Shown one piece after another: positions 47,797 to 57,324 of a stretch of DNA of 64,000 nt. The stretch lies in the NCBI RefSeq assembly GCF_022458865.1, contig NZ_JAJNMU010000005.1:1-64000 (forward strand). Direction: 5' to 3'. Positions within the stretch are counted from its first letter, which is position 1; every line of letters starts with the position of its first letter. A model generated the notes under the pieces. The model saw only the letters and a program-made list of their open reading frames with translations. It made no database searches and was not told the origin of the DNA. The position numbers were made by a program, and so were the translations under genes. The DNA is from Paenibacillus periandrae (lineage in GTDB: Bacteria > Bacillota > Bacilli > Paenibacillales > NBRC-103111).

Positions 47797-48745
47797 GACG
47801 ATCACTTCGGCATTGGTGATCAGCATGCTGCTCCTGGGGGCCGTCTTCTTGCTGTCCGCGATTGACTTCTTCAAGTATAAGAAAGACTTAATGACCGATT
47901 CGTATTACCAAAGCACCAAACTGAATTACGATATCTATATGTTCTATAGGCTGATCCAGCTGTACTCGATAGATCCCTACTACAAAGATTATTTAAAGAA
48001 ATCTCCCGTGGATAAGATCGGTCTGTACAATTATAACGAGCTCAAGGCACAATCAGATCAAGAAACACAATCTATAGAAGAGAGCCTCACACAAAGCTAC
48101 ATATCAAAAATCGATCAGGCTCAGATGGCTGGCAGCAAGGAATCCATCAACCTGCTGATGGAAGAACGTAATCAGAAGCTGGCAGAGGCGAGAAAAACCG
48201 GCGAACGGGCTTTTGAAGGACGCATTAGGCAGAAAGTTGCTGAATTGGACGACAACTATGCGAATATGCAGCGCATTTTGGACAAGTACAGTGGTTTCTA
48301 TAGGTATTACATTGTCGATAGCAGTGGCCAGGATGTATATACTAATATGTATCCTGCTCCTGGAGGCCTTGAAGATTTGCAGAAGCAGTCTTTATACAAG
48401 GATGCCGGACAACGGCTTCATTTCCCTTTATCACCCAACCAGCTCCATTCCTTGCCCTATACAACGTTTGAGACCTCCTTGCAATTTATGAGCCGCTCGT
48501 TTGAGTTATTGCATTTAGAGGGCATCTTTATCATACCTGAGGCTAGCATGAACACCGTATTTCAAAATGAGGATTACGGCTACTATAAAAATATAAGAGA
48601 AGGTATTATGAAGGAAAGCCTTGCTGGAGTTGTATGTCTGGCAGTTGGAATAGCTATTTTTTTATATGTACGAACCCAGGGCCTTTTGAATCTTCTTTCC
48701 CCAAGCTTTGTCTTATATCAAAAAGCGTGTGCCCTTGGATGTTAG
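47774..48745 (+). pseudogene. Sensor histidine kinase, N-terminal part (frameshifted)
   Basis: A 323-codon frame holding the sensor half of a kinase: a membrane helix (~12-30), a long extracytoplasmic helical region rich in Glu, Gln and Lys (~35-285), then a second helix (~288-305). It ends at TAG 48743-48745 with no kinase domain. The kinase domain continues in another frame from about 48700. The two frames together are one nucleotide over a multiple of three; dropping one C from CCCC (48699-48702) would join them. The start is TTG at 47774 within the regulator gene. Confidence 0.8.
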
Positions 48746-50027
48746 AGCTATCTTCTGCTGCAGCATGATTTACATACTTATGATGGAATGTATGAATAAC
48801 GCAGAGGGCTTGTATATGAATGATTCTTCCATTTACATCAACCTGGCGCAGGCTGCCATTCTATTGGGTCTCGTTCTGATAGCTGGAGGCACAGCTTTTC
48901 GTTTACTGCGTAACCGGGAGGAACTGCTGCAAGAATGGGATAGAACTTTCCTCGCCACCTTATCTCGATTGGTCCAGGAAAGCGCAGCCAACAAAAGCAT
49001 GCTGCTTCAAGTATTCGTCATTATAGCGCTGTCCGTGTTATTAGGTTTATTGCTGGGCTTTATGTTTACAGATTACCAATACCTTACATACCCAACGCGA
49101 GTGGTTAGCATTTATTTGGCGCTGTATCTGTTGCTTGTCATTCCGCTTATTCTGAGGTTTGTTGTATCGCTAAGCGCTCTTAACCAGGGCGCCCGACAGT
49201 TAGCAGCCGGCAACTTCGATGTTGCTATTCCTGAAAAAGGACAATGGATGCTTTCTTCGCTAGCACAGCATTTGAACCACATGCGGCTAACCATCCAGCA
49301 ATCCGTCGAGGAACAAACGAAAAATGAACGGCTCAAGTCCGAGCTGATTACGAATGTCTCTCATGATTTAAAGACGCCTCTGACTTCCATTATCAATTAT
49401 GTGGATCTGTTAAAGAAGCATAGTATCACCTCAACGGAAACGTTACCTTATATAGAGGTTTTGGAGCAAAAATCACTAAGACTTAAAACATTGATCGACG
49501 ATCTGTTCGAGGTATCCAAAATAGTAAGCGGGGCTGTAAAACTTCACTACGAAAAAGTAGATATGGCTGCATTATTACAGCAGGCACTAGCGGAATTCAG
49601 CGATGAAATTCAAGCCTCCACCCTAACCTTCCGGGTTCAGAACCATCAGCCTCCTATATTTGTACAATTGGATGGAAAACAAACATGGCGTGTGTTCGAG
49701 AATTTAATCAGCAACGCTTTGAAATATTCTCTACCCAATACTCGGGTATACATATCATTAACCGAGCTTACAGATCGGGTCATGTTTACCATGCAAAATG
49801 TATCCGCGTACGAAATCGATTACGAGGTAAATGAATTATTCGAGCGATTTAAGAGAGGTGATCCCTCACGAAGTACGGAGGGATCTGGTCTGGGGCTTGC
49901 CATTGCGAAAAGCATCATCGAGCTTCAGGGTGGCCAACTGAGAATAGAGCTTGACGGGGATCAATTTAAAGTGATCCTCCTGCTTCCCAAAAACCAGCAA
50001 AAGGAACCGTGCATCTTAACAGTCTGA
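48708..50027 (+). pseudogene. Sensor histidine kinase, C-terminal part (frameshifted)
   Basis: A 439-codon frame with several membrane helices (~15-35, 40-62, 98-120, 128-150), a HAMP-like segment, HisKA (His in NVSHDLKTPLTSIINYV, ~220), and HATPase (FENLISNALKYS, then GSGLGLAIAKSIIELQGG). The frame has no ribosome binding site and its first TTG is only an in-frame codon. With the upstream frame it would give a kinase of ~750 residues partnered with the OmpR-type regulator. It may be a true pseudogene or a sequencing error. Confidence 0.8.
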
Positions 50028-50115
50028 CAGCGGTTTTATACCGCTTCCCCATTTACACACTTGGGTTCCTACAGCAAGTTGCTTCTGTGCCTATTGCAGC
50101 GTGCATAAAACGATA

Positions 50116-50160
50116 AGGGACTGCAGCAGGCCAGCAAATTGGCAGCCTGTCACAGTCCCT
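50116..50160. terminator. Hairpin between the sensor kinase and the sulfurtransferase
   Basis: AGGGACTG pairs with CAGTCCCT and AGGC with GCCT around a loop. It lies between convergent genes and can serve both; on the minus strand CGTTTTATGC follows. Confidence 0.75.
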
Positions 50161-50190
50161 AAATCAATCAACCGTACAATCCTCAGCTTG

Positions 50191-51027
50191 TTACTCTTCT
50201 CCTGTCGCTATCGGATTTCCCTCATAGCTGATCCAGTCGCTCCATGAGCCCGGATATAGCAGCACATTAGAGAAACCGGCTTCCTTGAGCGCCAAAACAT
50301 TAGGGCAAGCTGTAACTCCCGATCCGCAATACACGATAATCTCATCGGCAGACGCAAGATCAGCGAATCGTTCTTTTTGAGCGGCAGCATCTTTCCAGCC
50401 ACCCTGATCATTCAGACCCTGCTTCCAGAAGTAAGATTTTGCTCCCGGGATATGTCCGGCAACGGGGTCAATCGCTTCTTCGAGGCCAAGGTATCTCGGT
50501 TTCTCACGTGAATCAACCAGCACTGTACCTGGACGTCCTATACGATTTTTGACTTCCTCCATCTGAAGCAGCAATCCCTCTTGCAGCTTCCCTTCATAGA
50601 TCGTTGCATGCATCACCGGAGGCTCATCGGTAACCGGGTAGCCTGCTTGCTTCCACATTGAGAAGGTTCCTTCCAATACATATACCTTCGAATGCCCCAA
50701 AGCCTGCAGCAGCCACCATAAGCGTGAAGCCATTGCTCCACCCTGATCATCATAAGCGATAACCGTCGTTTCCGAATCAATACCGACCTCACCTAGCCGG
50801 TGCATAAAATCTTCCCAGTTAGGCAGCGGGTGTCTGCCGCCATGCTCACCCTTGGGAGCGGATAAATCCTGCTCCAGATCCAGATAAACGGCTCCGGGAA
50901 TATGATCGATGCCATAAGCAATGCGTCCCGCTTCGGGTTGACCGAGAGTAAACCGACAATCGACGATAACGATCTGTTCGTCCGTTCCATGCTCAAACAA
51001 CCAATGCTGAGCAACGATGTGCTGCAT
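50191..51027 (-). CDS. Sulfurtransferase (two rhodanese domains)
   Basis: A 278-residue thiosulfate or 3-mercaptopyruvate sulfurtransferase. The N-terminal rhodanese domain (~1-135) lacks an active cysteine; the C-terminal domain (~155-275) has the loop VYCGSGVTACPN with the catalytic Cys. The loop CGSGVTA is more typical of the mercaptopyruvate type. AAGGAAG lies upstream of the ATG. It stands alone. Confidence 0.92.
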   Translation of the reverse strand: MQHIVAQHWLFEHGTDEQIVIVDCRFTLGQPEAGRIAYGIDHIPGAVYLDLEQDLSAPKGEHGGRHPLPNWEDFMHRLGEVGIDSETTVIAYDDQGGAMASRLWWLLQALGHSKVYVLEGTFSMWKQAGYPVTDEPPVMHATIYEGKLQEGLLLQMEEVKNRIGRPGTVLVDSREKPRYLGLEEAIDPVAGHIPGAKSYFWKQGLNDQGGWKDAAAQKERFADLASADEIIVYCGSGVTACPNVLALKEAGFSNVLLYPGSWSDWISYEGNPIATGEE

Positions 51028-51209
51028 CCTCTTACACTTCCTTTATTTATCTTTTGTGTTCATCTTACCATTATATGGTTAAAAATTACCATCTTAATTA
51101 TCAAATAACGGAGCGCCTTAAGTCGACAGTCTGCAGAAATACGGTTAAAATGGAATGACCCCATAAGGTAACCATGATGTGCCCAGACTCATTGAAGGAG
51201 GCTTTCTGT

Positions 51210-51707
51210 ATGCCCACACACGCTGCATCCATGTTTCAAATTATTCCCTTAACCGAAGCCCACTGCCGGGATATATGTACGTGGTCTTATCCCGTGCCTT
51301 ACCATACGTACAACTGGCATTCCTGGGAGACGATGCTTGCTCAGCAGGATGAATTTGCTGATGAACAGCTTCGTGAGGAACAGTATCGTGCCATTGTGGA
51401 CAACAGCGGCTTGATGTGGGGCTTCGCGCAATTTTTCCCGATAGTAGGGGTGACTCGAATCGGACTGGGCATGCGTCCCGAGCTATGCGGACAAGGCCAC
51501 GGCGTCTCCTTTGTTCAAGCCATTACAGCCGAGGCCAGAAGGCGAAATCCAGCCAACGAGATTGATCTGGAAGTGCTCGCCTGGAATGTTCGTGCTTATC
51601 GTGTGTACCAGCAAGCAGGCTACGAACAGACTGATACGTATACGAAGATGACACCTACTGGCAAGGAACTATTTTACTGCATGGTATGGAAGCCAAGAAA
51701 GACATAA
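51210..51707 (+). CDS. GNAT family N-acetyltransferase
   Basis: A 165-residue acetyltransferase. The acetyl-CoA loop is GMRPELCGQGHGVSFVQAI (~92-110) and the C-terminal part has ENEIDLEVLAWNVRAYRVYQQAGYEQ-like signature (read NEIDLEVLAWNVRA). AAGGAGG lies 8 nt before the ATG at 51210; the longer frame from 51174 overlaps that site. It ends 46 bp from the convergent PCD gene. The substrate is unknown. Confidence 0.87.
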   Translation: MPTHAASMFQIIPLTEAHCRDICTWSYPVPYHTYNWHSWETMLAQQDEFADEQLREEQYRAIVDNSGLMWGFAQFFPIVGVTRIGLGMRPELCGQGHGVSFVQAITAEARRRNPANEIDLEVLAWNVRAYRVYQQAGYEQTDTYTKMTPTGKELFYCMVWKPRKT

Positions 51708-51753
51708 GCGCTATCAGCGCAATGCTGCATAGACTCTCCAAGCCATGAGCCCG

Positions 51754-52065
51754 TTACGTTGTCCGACCCATAATCCTCGTCTCAAAAGCAGTGTCAAATC
51801 TGGCTGCAGCCGTAAAATCCAGCTCCGTTAATCCACCTGCGCTCCATGAAGTCAGACGTAGTGTGACCAGCTTATAATCAATGGCGATCATAGGGTGATG
51901 GTTCAATTCCTTTTCGGCCATATTCGCCACCTCCTGAACAAATGCAATGCCATCGAGGAAGTGGGAAAAACGATACTTTTTGGAAATCCACTTACTATCC
52001 TCACGGCTCCAGCCCTCCGCCTTTTCCAGTCTCGCTGTTACCGCTTCCTCCGAAAGCTTACTCAT
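51754..52065 (-). CDS. 4a-hydroxytetrahydrobiopterin dehydratase
   Basis: A 103-residue PCD/DCoH-fold enzyme. The motif EKELNHHPMIAIDYKLVTLRLTSW-type (His-His-Pro and the following strand) and the preceding FSHFLDGIAFV match the family, which dehydrates 4a-hydroxytetrahydrobiopterin formed by aromatic amino acid hydroxylases. No such hydroxylase lies in the window. GAGGGTGGGG is just before the ATG at 52065. It follows the small gene at 52373 closely, so they may be cotranscribed. Confidence 0.88.
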   Translation of the reverse strand: MSKLSEEAVTARLEKAEGWSREDSKWISKKYRFSHFLDGIAFVQEVANMAEKELNHHPMIAIDYKLVTLRLTSWSAGGLTELDFTAAARFDTAFETRIMGRTT

Positions 52066-52079
52066 TCGTCCCCACCCTC

Positions 52080-52373
52080 TCACACCAGGTAAATGACATT
52101 AATTAACTTTTCTTCGTGATAGATAACGATTACATGTTTCTCCTTATCGTGACTCAGCGTACATCTGCCTACAGGAATTTTGGGATCGGTGCCCAAGCCA
52201 TAAAACAAATCGTCAGCCAAGGTCTGAATACATGCCCTCTGCTCTTCTGGTTCAAGCTCTTCCCATTCTCCTGCTGTCATCTCCAAAAAACTGTAGCATT
52301 CGTCGATGCTAAGCAGCGCCTCTGTAAAATCACTAATGATATCCGGGTATTCACGGCCAAATCTGATGCCCAC
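52080..52373 (-). CDS. Small acidic protein of unknown function
   Basis: A 97-residue soluble protein rich in Glu and Asp (about one residue in five), with no motif I recognise. GAAGGAG lies 8 nt before the GTG at 52373; a GTG three codons upstream overlaps that site. It ends 15 bp before the PCD start, suggesting a two-gene unit. It is divergent from the SWIM/SNF2 pair. Confidence 0.65.
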   Translation of the reverse strand: MGIRFGREYPDIISDFTEALLSIDECYSFLEMTAGEWEELEPEEQRACIQTLADDLFYGLGTDPKIPVGRCTLSHDKEKHVIVIYHEEKLINVIYLV

Positions 52374-52530
52374 CTCTACCACTCCTTCGGGTTCACAACC
52401 ACATGGAAATACTTACTAAACATTTTAACCCGAAAAAAGCTCTTCATGCAAATATCCAAATTAAGCATTTCGTTTCAAAATCTGTTACACTGTAAGGATA
52501 GACAAAAAGTTCGGAGGCGGAACGTTTCTT

Positions 52531-54156
52531 ATGTTGAAGCTGCAAATTCCAAAAAACCGACTGAATTATTTAATAGAACGGATGCAGCAGGACTTCGAAC
52601 TGTCGGCTCTGGAGCGCGGATGGCAGTACGTACACAAAGGGCGGGTTAAGGACATTGAGCTGCGTCACGGTATGGAGATACATGCTCAAGCTCATGGTGC
52701 CGAGCTATATGAAGTCATTCTGGATCTCGAACAATTTGCCAAAAGCTCCTGCACCTGCCCCAAGGGTAAATACTGTCAGCATAAGGCAGCGGTTATTTTT
52801 GCGCTTTATGCACCGTATGCCAGACCTGAGATCCTGCTGCAGCAGCTAAAACAGGCGATTCTGGTTAAAAGTCGTCAGCAGCAGACACGGGCAGCCACAG
52901 GCTCCACAAAGGCTGAGAAAAAAGCCGAGCGGCTGGAACCCCCGCAAGCGGACCAGTTGCCCGCTCAGTGGCAGCGTTTCTTTGACCAGCAATTTTACGG
53001 ATATTCATTATCCCAGCAAAATTCAATTGAATTGTTTTATCATGCTGCCCAGGACTCTTTGCGACCCATCGCCAGCAAATGGGAGACTTCCATACGGCAA
53101 TTATTCGAGCTGCACGTCCTGTTATTTGTGATGCGTAAGGTCGAACAATTTATATCCGATTCCAAAGCCTCCTATCTGGCCTCGTATATGGATTCCGGCA
53201 GCAAGATCATCGCCAAGCTTTGTCAGGAGCAGCTCGATTTGCTGCTGCCTCAGATGGACTGCAAGCAAATAGCAAGTAGTTATCCGGAGGCACTCGATGA
53301 AACTCTGGCTCTGCTTGGTGAGCTTGCGCTCAATGGCAACGCTTCGCCTATGCAATGGCTTGTCGTATACCGCAGCCTATGGTGGAAGCTTGAAGGACAG
53401 CCGAAGCGGCTGACCAAGGAACGCAAGCGGCTGGAGCAGTTGGCTGCCAAAGCGTCCGCTGCCAGCCAGACCGGGAAAAGCGATCCCGGCAATCATGATT
53501 CCATTTTGATGGCTTTGGCGCATTTCCAGGTGATGGAGCAGCATGACGAAGAAGCCAGAGCTCTGCTATCACCGCTGGCCAAAAAAGAGGCACGCGATTT
53601 CTTCTTGTATTTACACCGATTTTATGAGGAGATGCAATGGGAGCGCATGCTGGATTGGCTTCGCTGGCTACTGCCAACGATCCAGCGGGCACAGCAGGAG
53701 GAGCTGCGAATATTTTGTACGTACTGGATGGAAGCTGTCAGTCGCCAGCCGGATGACAATGAATGGGTTGAGGTTATGATTGCGCTGCTGCCGCGGACCT
53801 ATTATTTTTATACTTCCTATTTAATGAAATCGGAGCGCTTCAGGTCATGGATTGATCTGCAAATTGCCAATCGCGTCTCCCCTATCGACCTGTATACTGC
53901 GGATTTGAAGATGGTGGAAGCGAAAGACCCATCGTTGCTGCTGCCCCTTTACCATCAAGCTGTAGAACGCTGCATTGCTGAGAAAAACCGGAATTCCTAT
54001 AAGCTCGCGATGAAATATTTAAAAAAACTTCAAGCGTACTATACAAAGCTCGGTAAGCCCCAAATCTGGGACGAATATATATATTTGCTCTCTACACGAT
54101 ATTCCCGTCTGCGTGCACTGCAAGAAGAGCTTCGGAAAGGGAAGTGGATTCCATGA
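52531..54156 (+). CDS. SWIM zinc-finger protein
   Basis: A 541-residue protein. The SWIM motif CTCPKGKYCQH (CxCx6CxH, residues ~73-83) sits in an N-terminal domain; the rest is helical, Leu/Gln-rich and lacks other known motifs. SWIM proteins of this kind are commonly encoded directly before a SNF2 helicase. It overlaps that gene by 4 nt (ATGA), so translation is coupled. The pair likely acts on DNA or chromosome structure; the role is not established. Confidence 0.87.
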   Translation: MLKLQIPKNRLNYLIERMQQDFELSALERGWQYVHKGRVKDIELRHGMEIHAQAHGAELYEVILDLEQFAKSSCTCPKGKYCQHKAAVIFALYAPYARPEILLQQLKQAILVKSRQQQTRAATGSTKAEKKAERLEPPQADQLPAQWQRFFDQQFYGYSLSQQNSIELFYHAAQDSLRPIASKWETSIRQLFELHVLLFVMRKVEQFISDSKASYLASYMDSGSKIIAKLCQEQLDLLLPQMDCKQIASSYPEALDETLALLGELALNGNASPMQWLVVYRSLWWKLEGQPKRLTKERKRLEQLAAKASAASQTGKSDPGNHDSILMALAHFQVMEQHDEEARALLSPLAKKEARDFFLYLHRFYEEMQWERMLDWLRWLLPTIQRAQQEELRIFCTYWMEAVSRQPDDNEWVEVMIALLPRTYYFYTSYLMKSERFRSWIDLQIANRVSPIDLYTADLKMVEAKDPSLLLPLYHQAVERCIAEKNRNSYKLAMKYLKKLQAYYTKLGKPQIWDEYIYLLSTRYSRLRALQEELRKGKWIP

Positions 54157-57100
54157 TTGAACCTTCAGCGATCACCATTCATATCCGCCCCATGACGCCC
54201 GCCGGTTTTTTCTTGTATGGTGCGCGTCCCAATGGGGGTATTTGTGACGCTTACGACTTGAAGCATCTGCTCTTCGCCTGGCATCAGCCATCCTTTTATG
54301 GAACGTTTATCGAAATTACCGAGTTTATGAACATGGAGGGACTGCATCTGCCAGCTTTGACAGCACTCGACTATTTGTGCAATCCAAGTGCTGTCATCCA
54401 TACGAAGCTCGATTGGAGCCGGGATCTGCGCGAGCTTATGCGTCTTGCCCCACATGTGAAGGAAGCTCTGGTACAGGGTAGCTGCATGCCCGATTTCACC
54501 AAATGGAAAGCCGGTGAACTGAGCTGGAAGCTGGATCTTCCCGACACGATCGCCGCAGCTGCGTTAACACCGCTCGCTTCAGCATGGATAGACCAGCTCA
54601 TCCCCGAATGGGGGGTGGAGGACGGCGCTCTGCGCCAAAGCATTCTACAGCTGGAGCAGAATTATCCGCTGATGCTGCGCGGCAAGCTGCCCTCCGATAT
54701 GTGGATGGATGAGGAGGACTGGCTCTTTTCGATCGGCTGGCAGACGGATGGCACTCCTTTTCGTACTTGTCTGCAGCTGAGCGAGCCGACTCATGGTCAG
54801 GGCACTTGGCCTGTCCATGTTATTTTACAGGATCGCTCCAATAAAGATCTGCTGCACGAAATCGATGCTGCGGCTTTAGCTAATTTAGATGACATCCAAC
54901 AAAGCAGTCGGGATCGTGCCCAAGACAAAGATGCGACCGGGAGCGAGAATGGCTCCGAGAGCATAACAGCAAGTTTAGCACCAAGCTCAACTACAAGCTC
55001 TGATACAGATACTGACAATGGTTATACGGCTCAAAGCCTTGCACCTGATCATGTCGCCGATTCCGTTCAGCCTCCACTCCCCCCGGCACTCGACCTGCTG
55101 CCCGAGGCTTGGCAGCCTCATCTGGCAAGAGCTGCAAGGGATCTGGCCAAGTGGCAGCGTATTGTCCCTGTGCTGCAGCAGCAAGACGAATCCGCCAGCG
55201 TCATACGCACTGAGCTCTCATCCGATGAAGCCTGGGAGCTGATGACCAAGGGGAGTCTGCGGCTGATGGAGGCTGGTTATTCTGTCTTTCTGCCTGCCTG
55301 GTGGGAACGAATTCGCCGTTTTCGCCCGCGCCTTAAAGCCAAAATCAAGTCGTCCGTCGGCACCGCGCCGCAGGCGATGTTTGGGCTGCAGCAATTGATG
55401 CAATTCGACTGGAAAATAGCACTTGGCGACATCGATCTAACCGAGGAGGAATTCCGCGAGCTGCTGGCCGAGAAGCGCAGATTGGTACAAATCCGCGGCC
55501 AATGGGTCCAATTGGACCCGGTTCATCTTGCTCAGCTGGAGCAGGTAATGAAGCAGGTGCAGAAGAAGCAAGGCCTTACGCTGCGCGATGTGCTGGAGCT
55601 GCATCTGCTCGGCTCCTCCGCAGGCGAAGAGGATTTGGGGCTGCAGCGGTCTCTGCAAATGGAGGTTGAGCTGAACGAGCAGCTGGAGGAAATGGCACAA
55701 CTGCTCAACCATACGAAGCGACCGCCTCTGATTGAACCCCCGGCCTCGTTTCAAGGAACCCTTCGTCCTTACCAGCTAGAAGGCATGTCCTGGCTGCTTT
55801 TCTTGCGTCAAATCGGGTTGGGCGGCTGTCTGGCCGATGACATGGGCCTCGGAAAAACGATCCAGATGATTACTTATTTACTCAACATGGAGGAGTTAGA
55901 ACCTCATACAGCAGAGTCTAATGCTGACGAAATGGCAACCGAGCGTACGCCGTCCTTACTCATCTGTCCAACCTCTGTACTGGGCAATTGGCAAAAGGAG
56001 CTGCAGCGGTTCGCACCCAAGCTGAAAGTCCATCTCCATTATGGTCCCAATCGAGCCAAGGGGGTGGCATTTAAAGCTGCCTGCGAGGGTCATCATCTCG
56101 TGCTGACCACCTACACGTTGTCTCATTTGGATGAGTCCGAGCTGACACAGTTCGAATGGAATTCGATCTGCCTGGACGAAGCACAAAATATTAAAAATGC
56201 CTACACCAAGCAAGCGACTTCTATCCGCTCTCTCAAAGGTCGCCATCGGATTGCCATGACGGGAACACCTATCGAAAATCGCTTAACCGAGCTTTGGTCG
56301 ATATTTGACTTCCTGAATCCAGGTTATCTCGGTTCGCTTCGAGACTTCACACAGCGTTATGTCAATACGATTGAGAAATCGAATGATCCCGAGCTCGTGG
56401 AGAAGGTGCAGCGGTTAATTCGCCCCTTCCTGCTGCGCAGAGTGAAGAAGGATCCGGCGATTCAGCTCGATTTACCAGACAAGAACGAATACAAAACCTT
56501 CGTGGCCCTTACCGCGGAACAAGGAACATTGTACGAGAACTATATTAAGGATATGTTTGAAAGACTGGACCGCTTAACGGCGATGGAACGAAGAGGATTA
56601 ATATTGGCAGCCTTAACGAAGCTAAAGCAAATTTGCAACCATCCCTCACTCATGCTGAAGGAGGCGGCCAATTCACCTTGGCAGCAGCGCTCCAATAAGG
56701 TAGAGCGTCTGCTTGAAATGGTGCAGGAGCTGCGTCAAGAAGGAGATAAGTGCCTCATATTCACGCAGTTCGTGGAAACGGGGCATTTGCTTCAACGTAT
56801 TCTGGAGCAGGAGTTGGGGGAGCCTGTCATTTTCCTTCATGGCGGTACGCCCAAAGCGGGCAGAGACCGAATGATTGCCGAATTTCAGGGTGATGTCCCT
56901 GAGGCGAAGGCACAGCCGAGCATATTTTTATTATCACTGAAAGCAGGCGGTACTGGACTGAATTTGACTGCTGCGAATCATGTGTTCCATTTTGATCGAT
57001 GGTGGAATCCTGCCGTTGAGAGCCAAGCGACGGATCGTGCCTTCCGAATCGGCCAAACCCGTCATGTGCAGGTGCACAAATTCGTCACACTCGGTACGCT

Positions 57101-57245
57101 TGAGGAACGAATTGATGAAATGATTGAGAAGAAGCAGGAGCTGAGCCAGCAAATCGTCGGCAGCGGTGAGCAATGGATTACTGAGATGTCGACAACCGAT
57201 CTGAAGGAGCTGTTTTCCCTGCGCAGCGAATGGCTGGAGGGCTAG
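54153..57245 (+). CDS. SNF2 family DNA helicase/translocase
   Basis: A 1030-residue Swi2/Snf2 ATPase. A long N-terminal region (~1-530) typical of bacterial SNF2 proteins includes a low-complexity Ser/Asp linker (~250-300). The motor follows: GGCLADDMGLGKTIQM (Walker A, ~560), LICPTSVLGNWQKE, LDEAQNIKN (~674), MTGTPIENRLTELWSI, then the second lobe with LIFTQFVETG, LSLKAGGTGLNL and DRAFRIGQTRHVQVH (~965). The ATG at 54153 overlaps the SWIM gene stop. Confidence 0.94.
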   Translation: MIEPSAITIHIRPMTPAGFFLYGARPNGGICDAYDLKHLLFAWHQPSFYGTFIEITEFMNMEGLHLPALTALDYLCNPSAVIHTKLDWSRDLRELMRLAPHVKEALVQGSCMPDFTKWKAGELSWKLDLPDTIAAAALTPLASAWIDQLIPEWGVEDGALRQSILQLEQNYPLMLRGKLPSDMWMDEEDWLFSIGWQTDGTPFRTCLQLSEPTHGQGTWPVHVILQDRSNKDLLHEIDAAALANLDDIQQSSRDRAQDKDATGSENGSESITASLAPSSTTSSDTDTDNGYTAQSLAPDHVADSVQPPLPPALDLLPEAWQPHLARAARDLAKWQRIVPVLQQQDESASVIRTELSSDEAWELMTKGSLRLMEAGYSVFLPAWWERIRRFRPRLKAKIKSSVGTAPQAMFGLQQLMQFDWKIALGDIDLTEEEFRELLAEKRRLVQIRGQWVQLDPVHLAQLEQVMKQVQKKQGLTLRDVLELHLLGSSAGEEDLGLQRSLQMEVELNEQLEEMAQLLNHTKRPPLIEPPASFQGTLRPYQLEGMSWLLFLRQIGLGGCLADDMGLGKTIQMITYLLNMEELEPHTAESNADEMATERTPSLLICPTSVLGNWQKELQRFAPKLKVHLHYGPNRAKGVAFKAACEGHHLVLTTYTLSHLDESELTQFEWNSICLDEAQNIKNAYTKQATSIRSLKGRHRIAMTGTPIENRLTELWSIFDFLNPGYLGSLRDFTQRYVNTIEKSNDPELVEKVQRLIRPFLLRRVKKDPAIQLDLPDKNEYKTFVALTAEQGTLYENYIKDMFERLDRLTAMERRGLILAALTKLKQICNHPSLMLKEAANSPWQQRSNKVERLLEMVQELRQEGDKCLIFTQFVETGHLLQRILEQELGEPVIFLHGGTPKAGRDRMIAEFQGDVPEAKAQPSIFLLSLKAGGTGLNLTAANHVFHFDRWWNPAVESQATDRAFRIGQTRHVQVHKFVTLGTLEERIDEMIEKKQELSQQIVGSGEQWITEMSTTDLKELFSLRSEWLEG

Positions 57246-57324
57246 CACTTCCGGCTCACGACTTCAATAAGATATTGGGCCTGGCAACGCGGAGTATTCA
57301 TCAGACTTCTCGCAGCCCGCGCCC

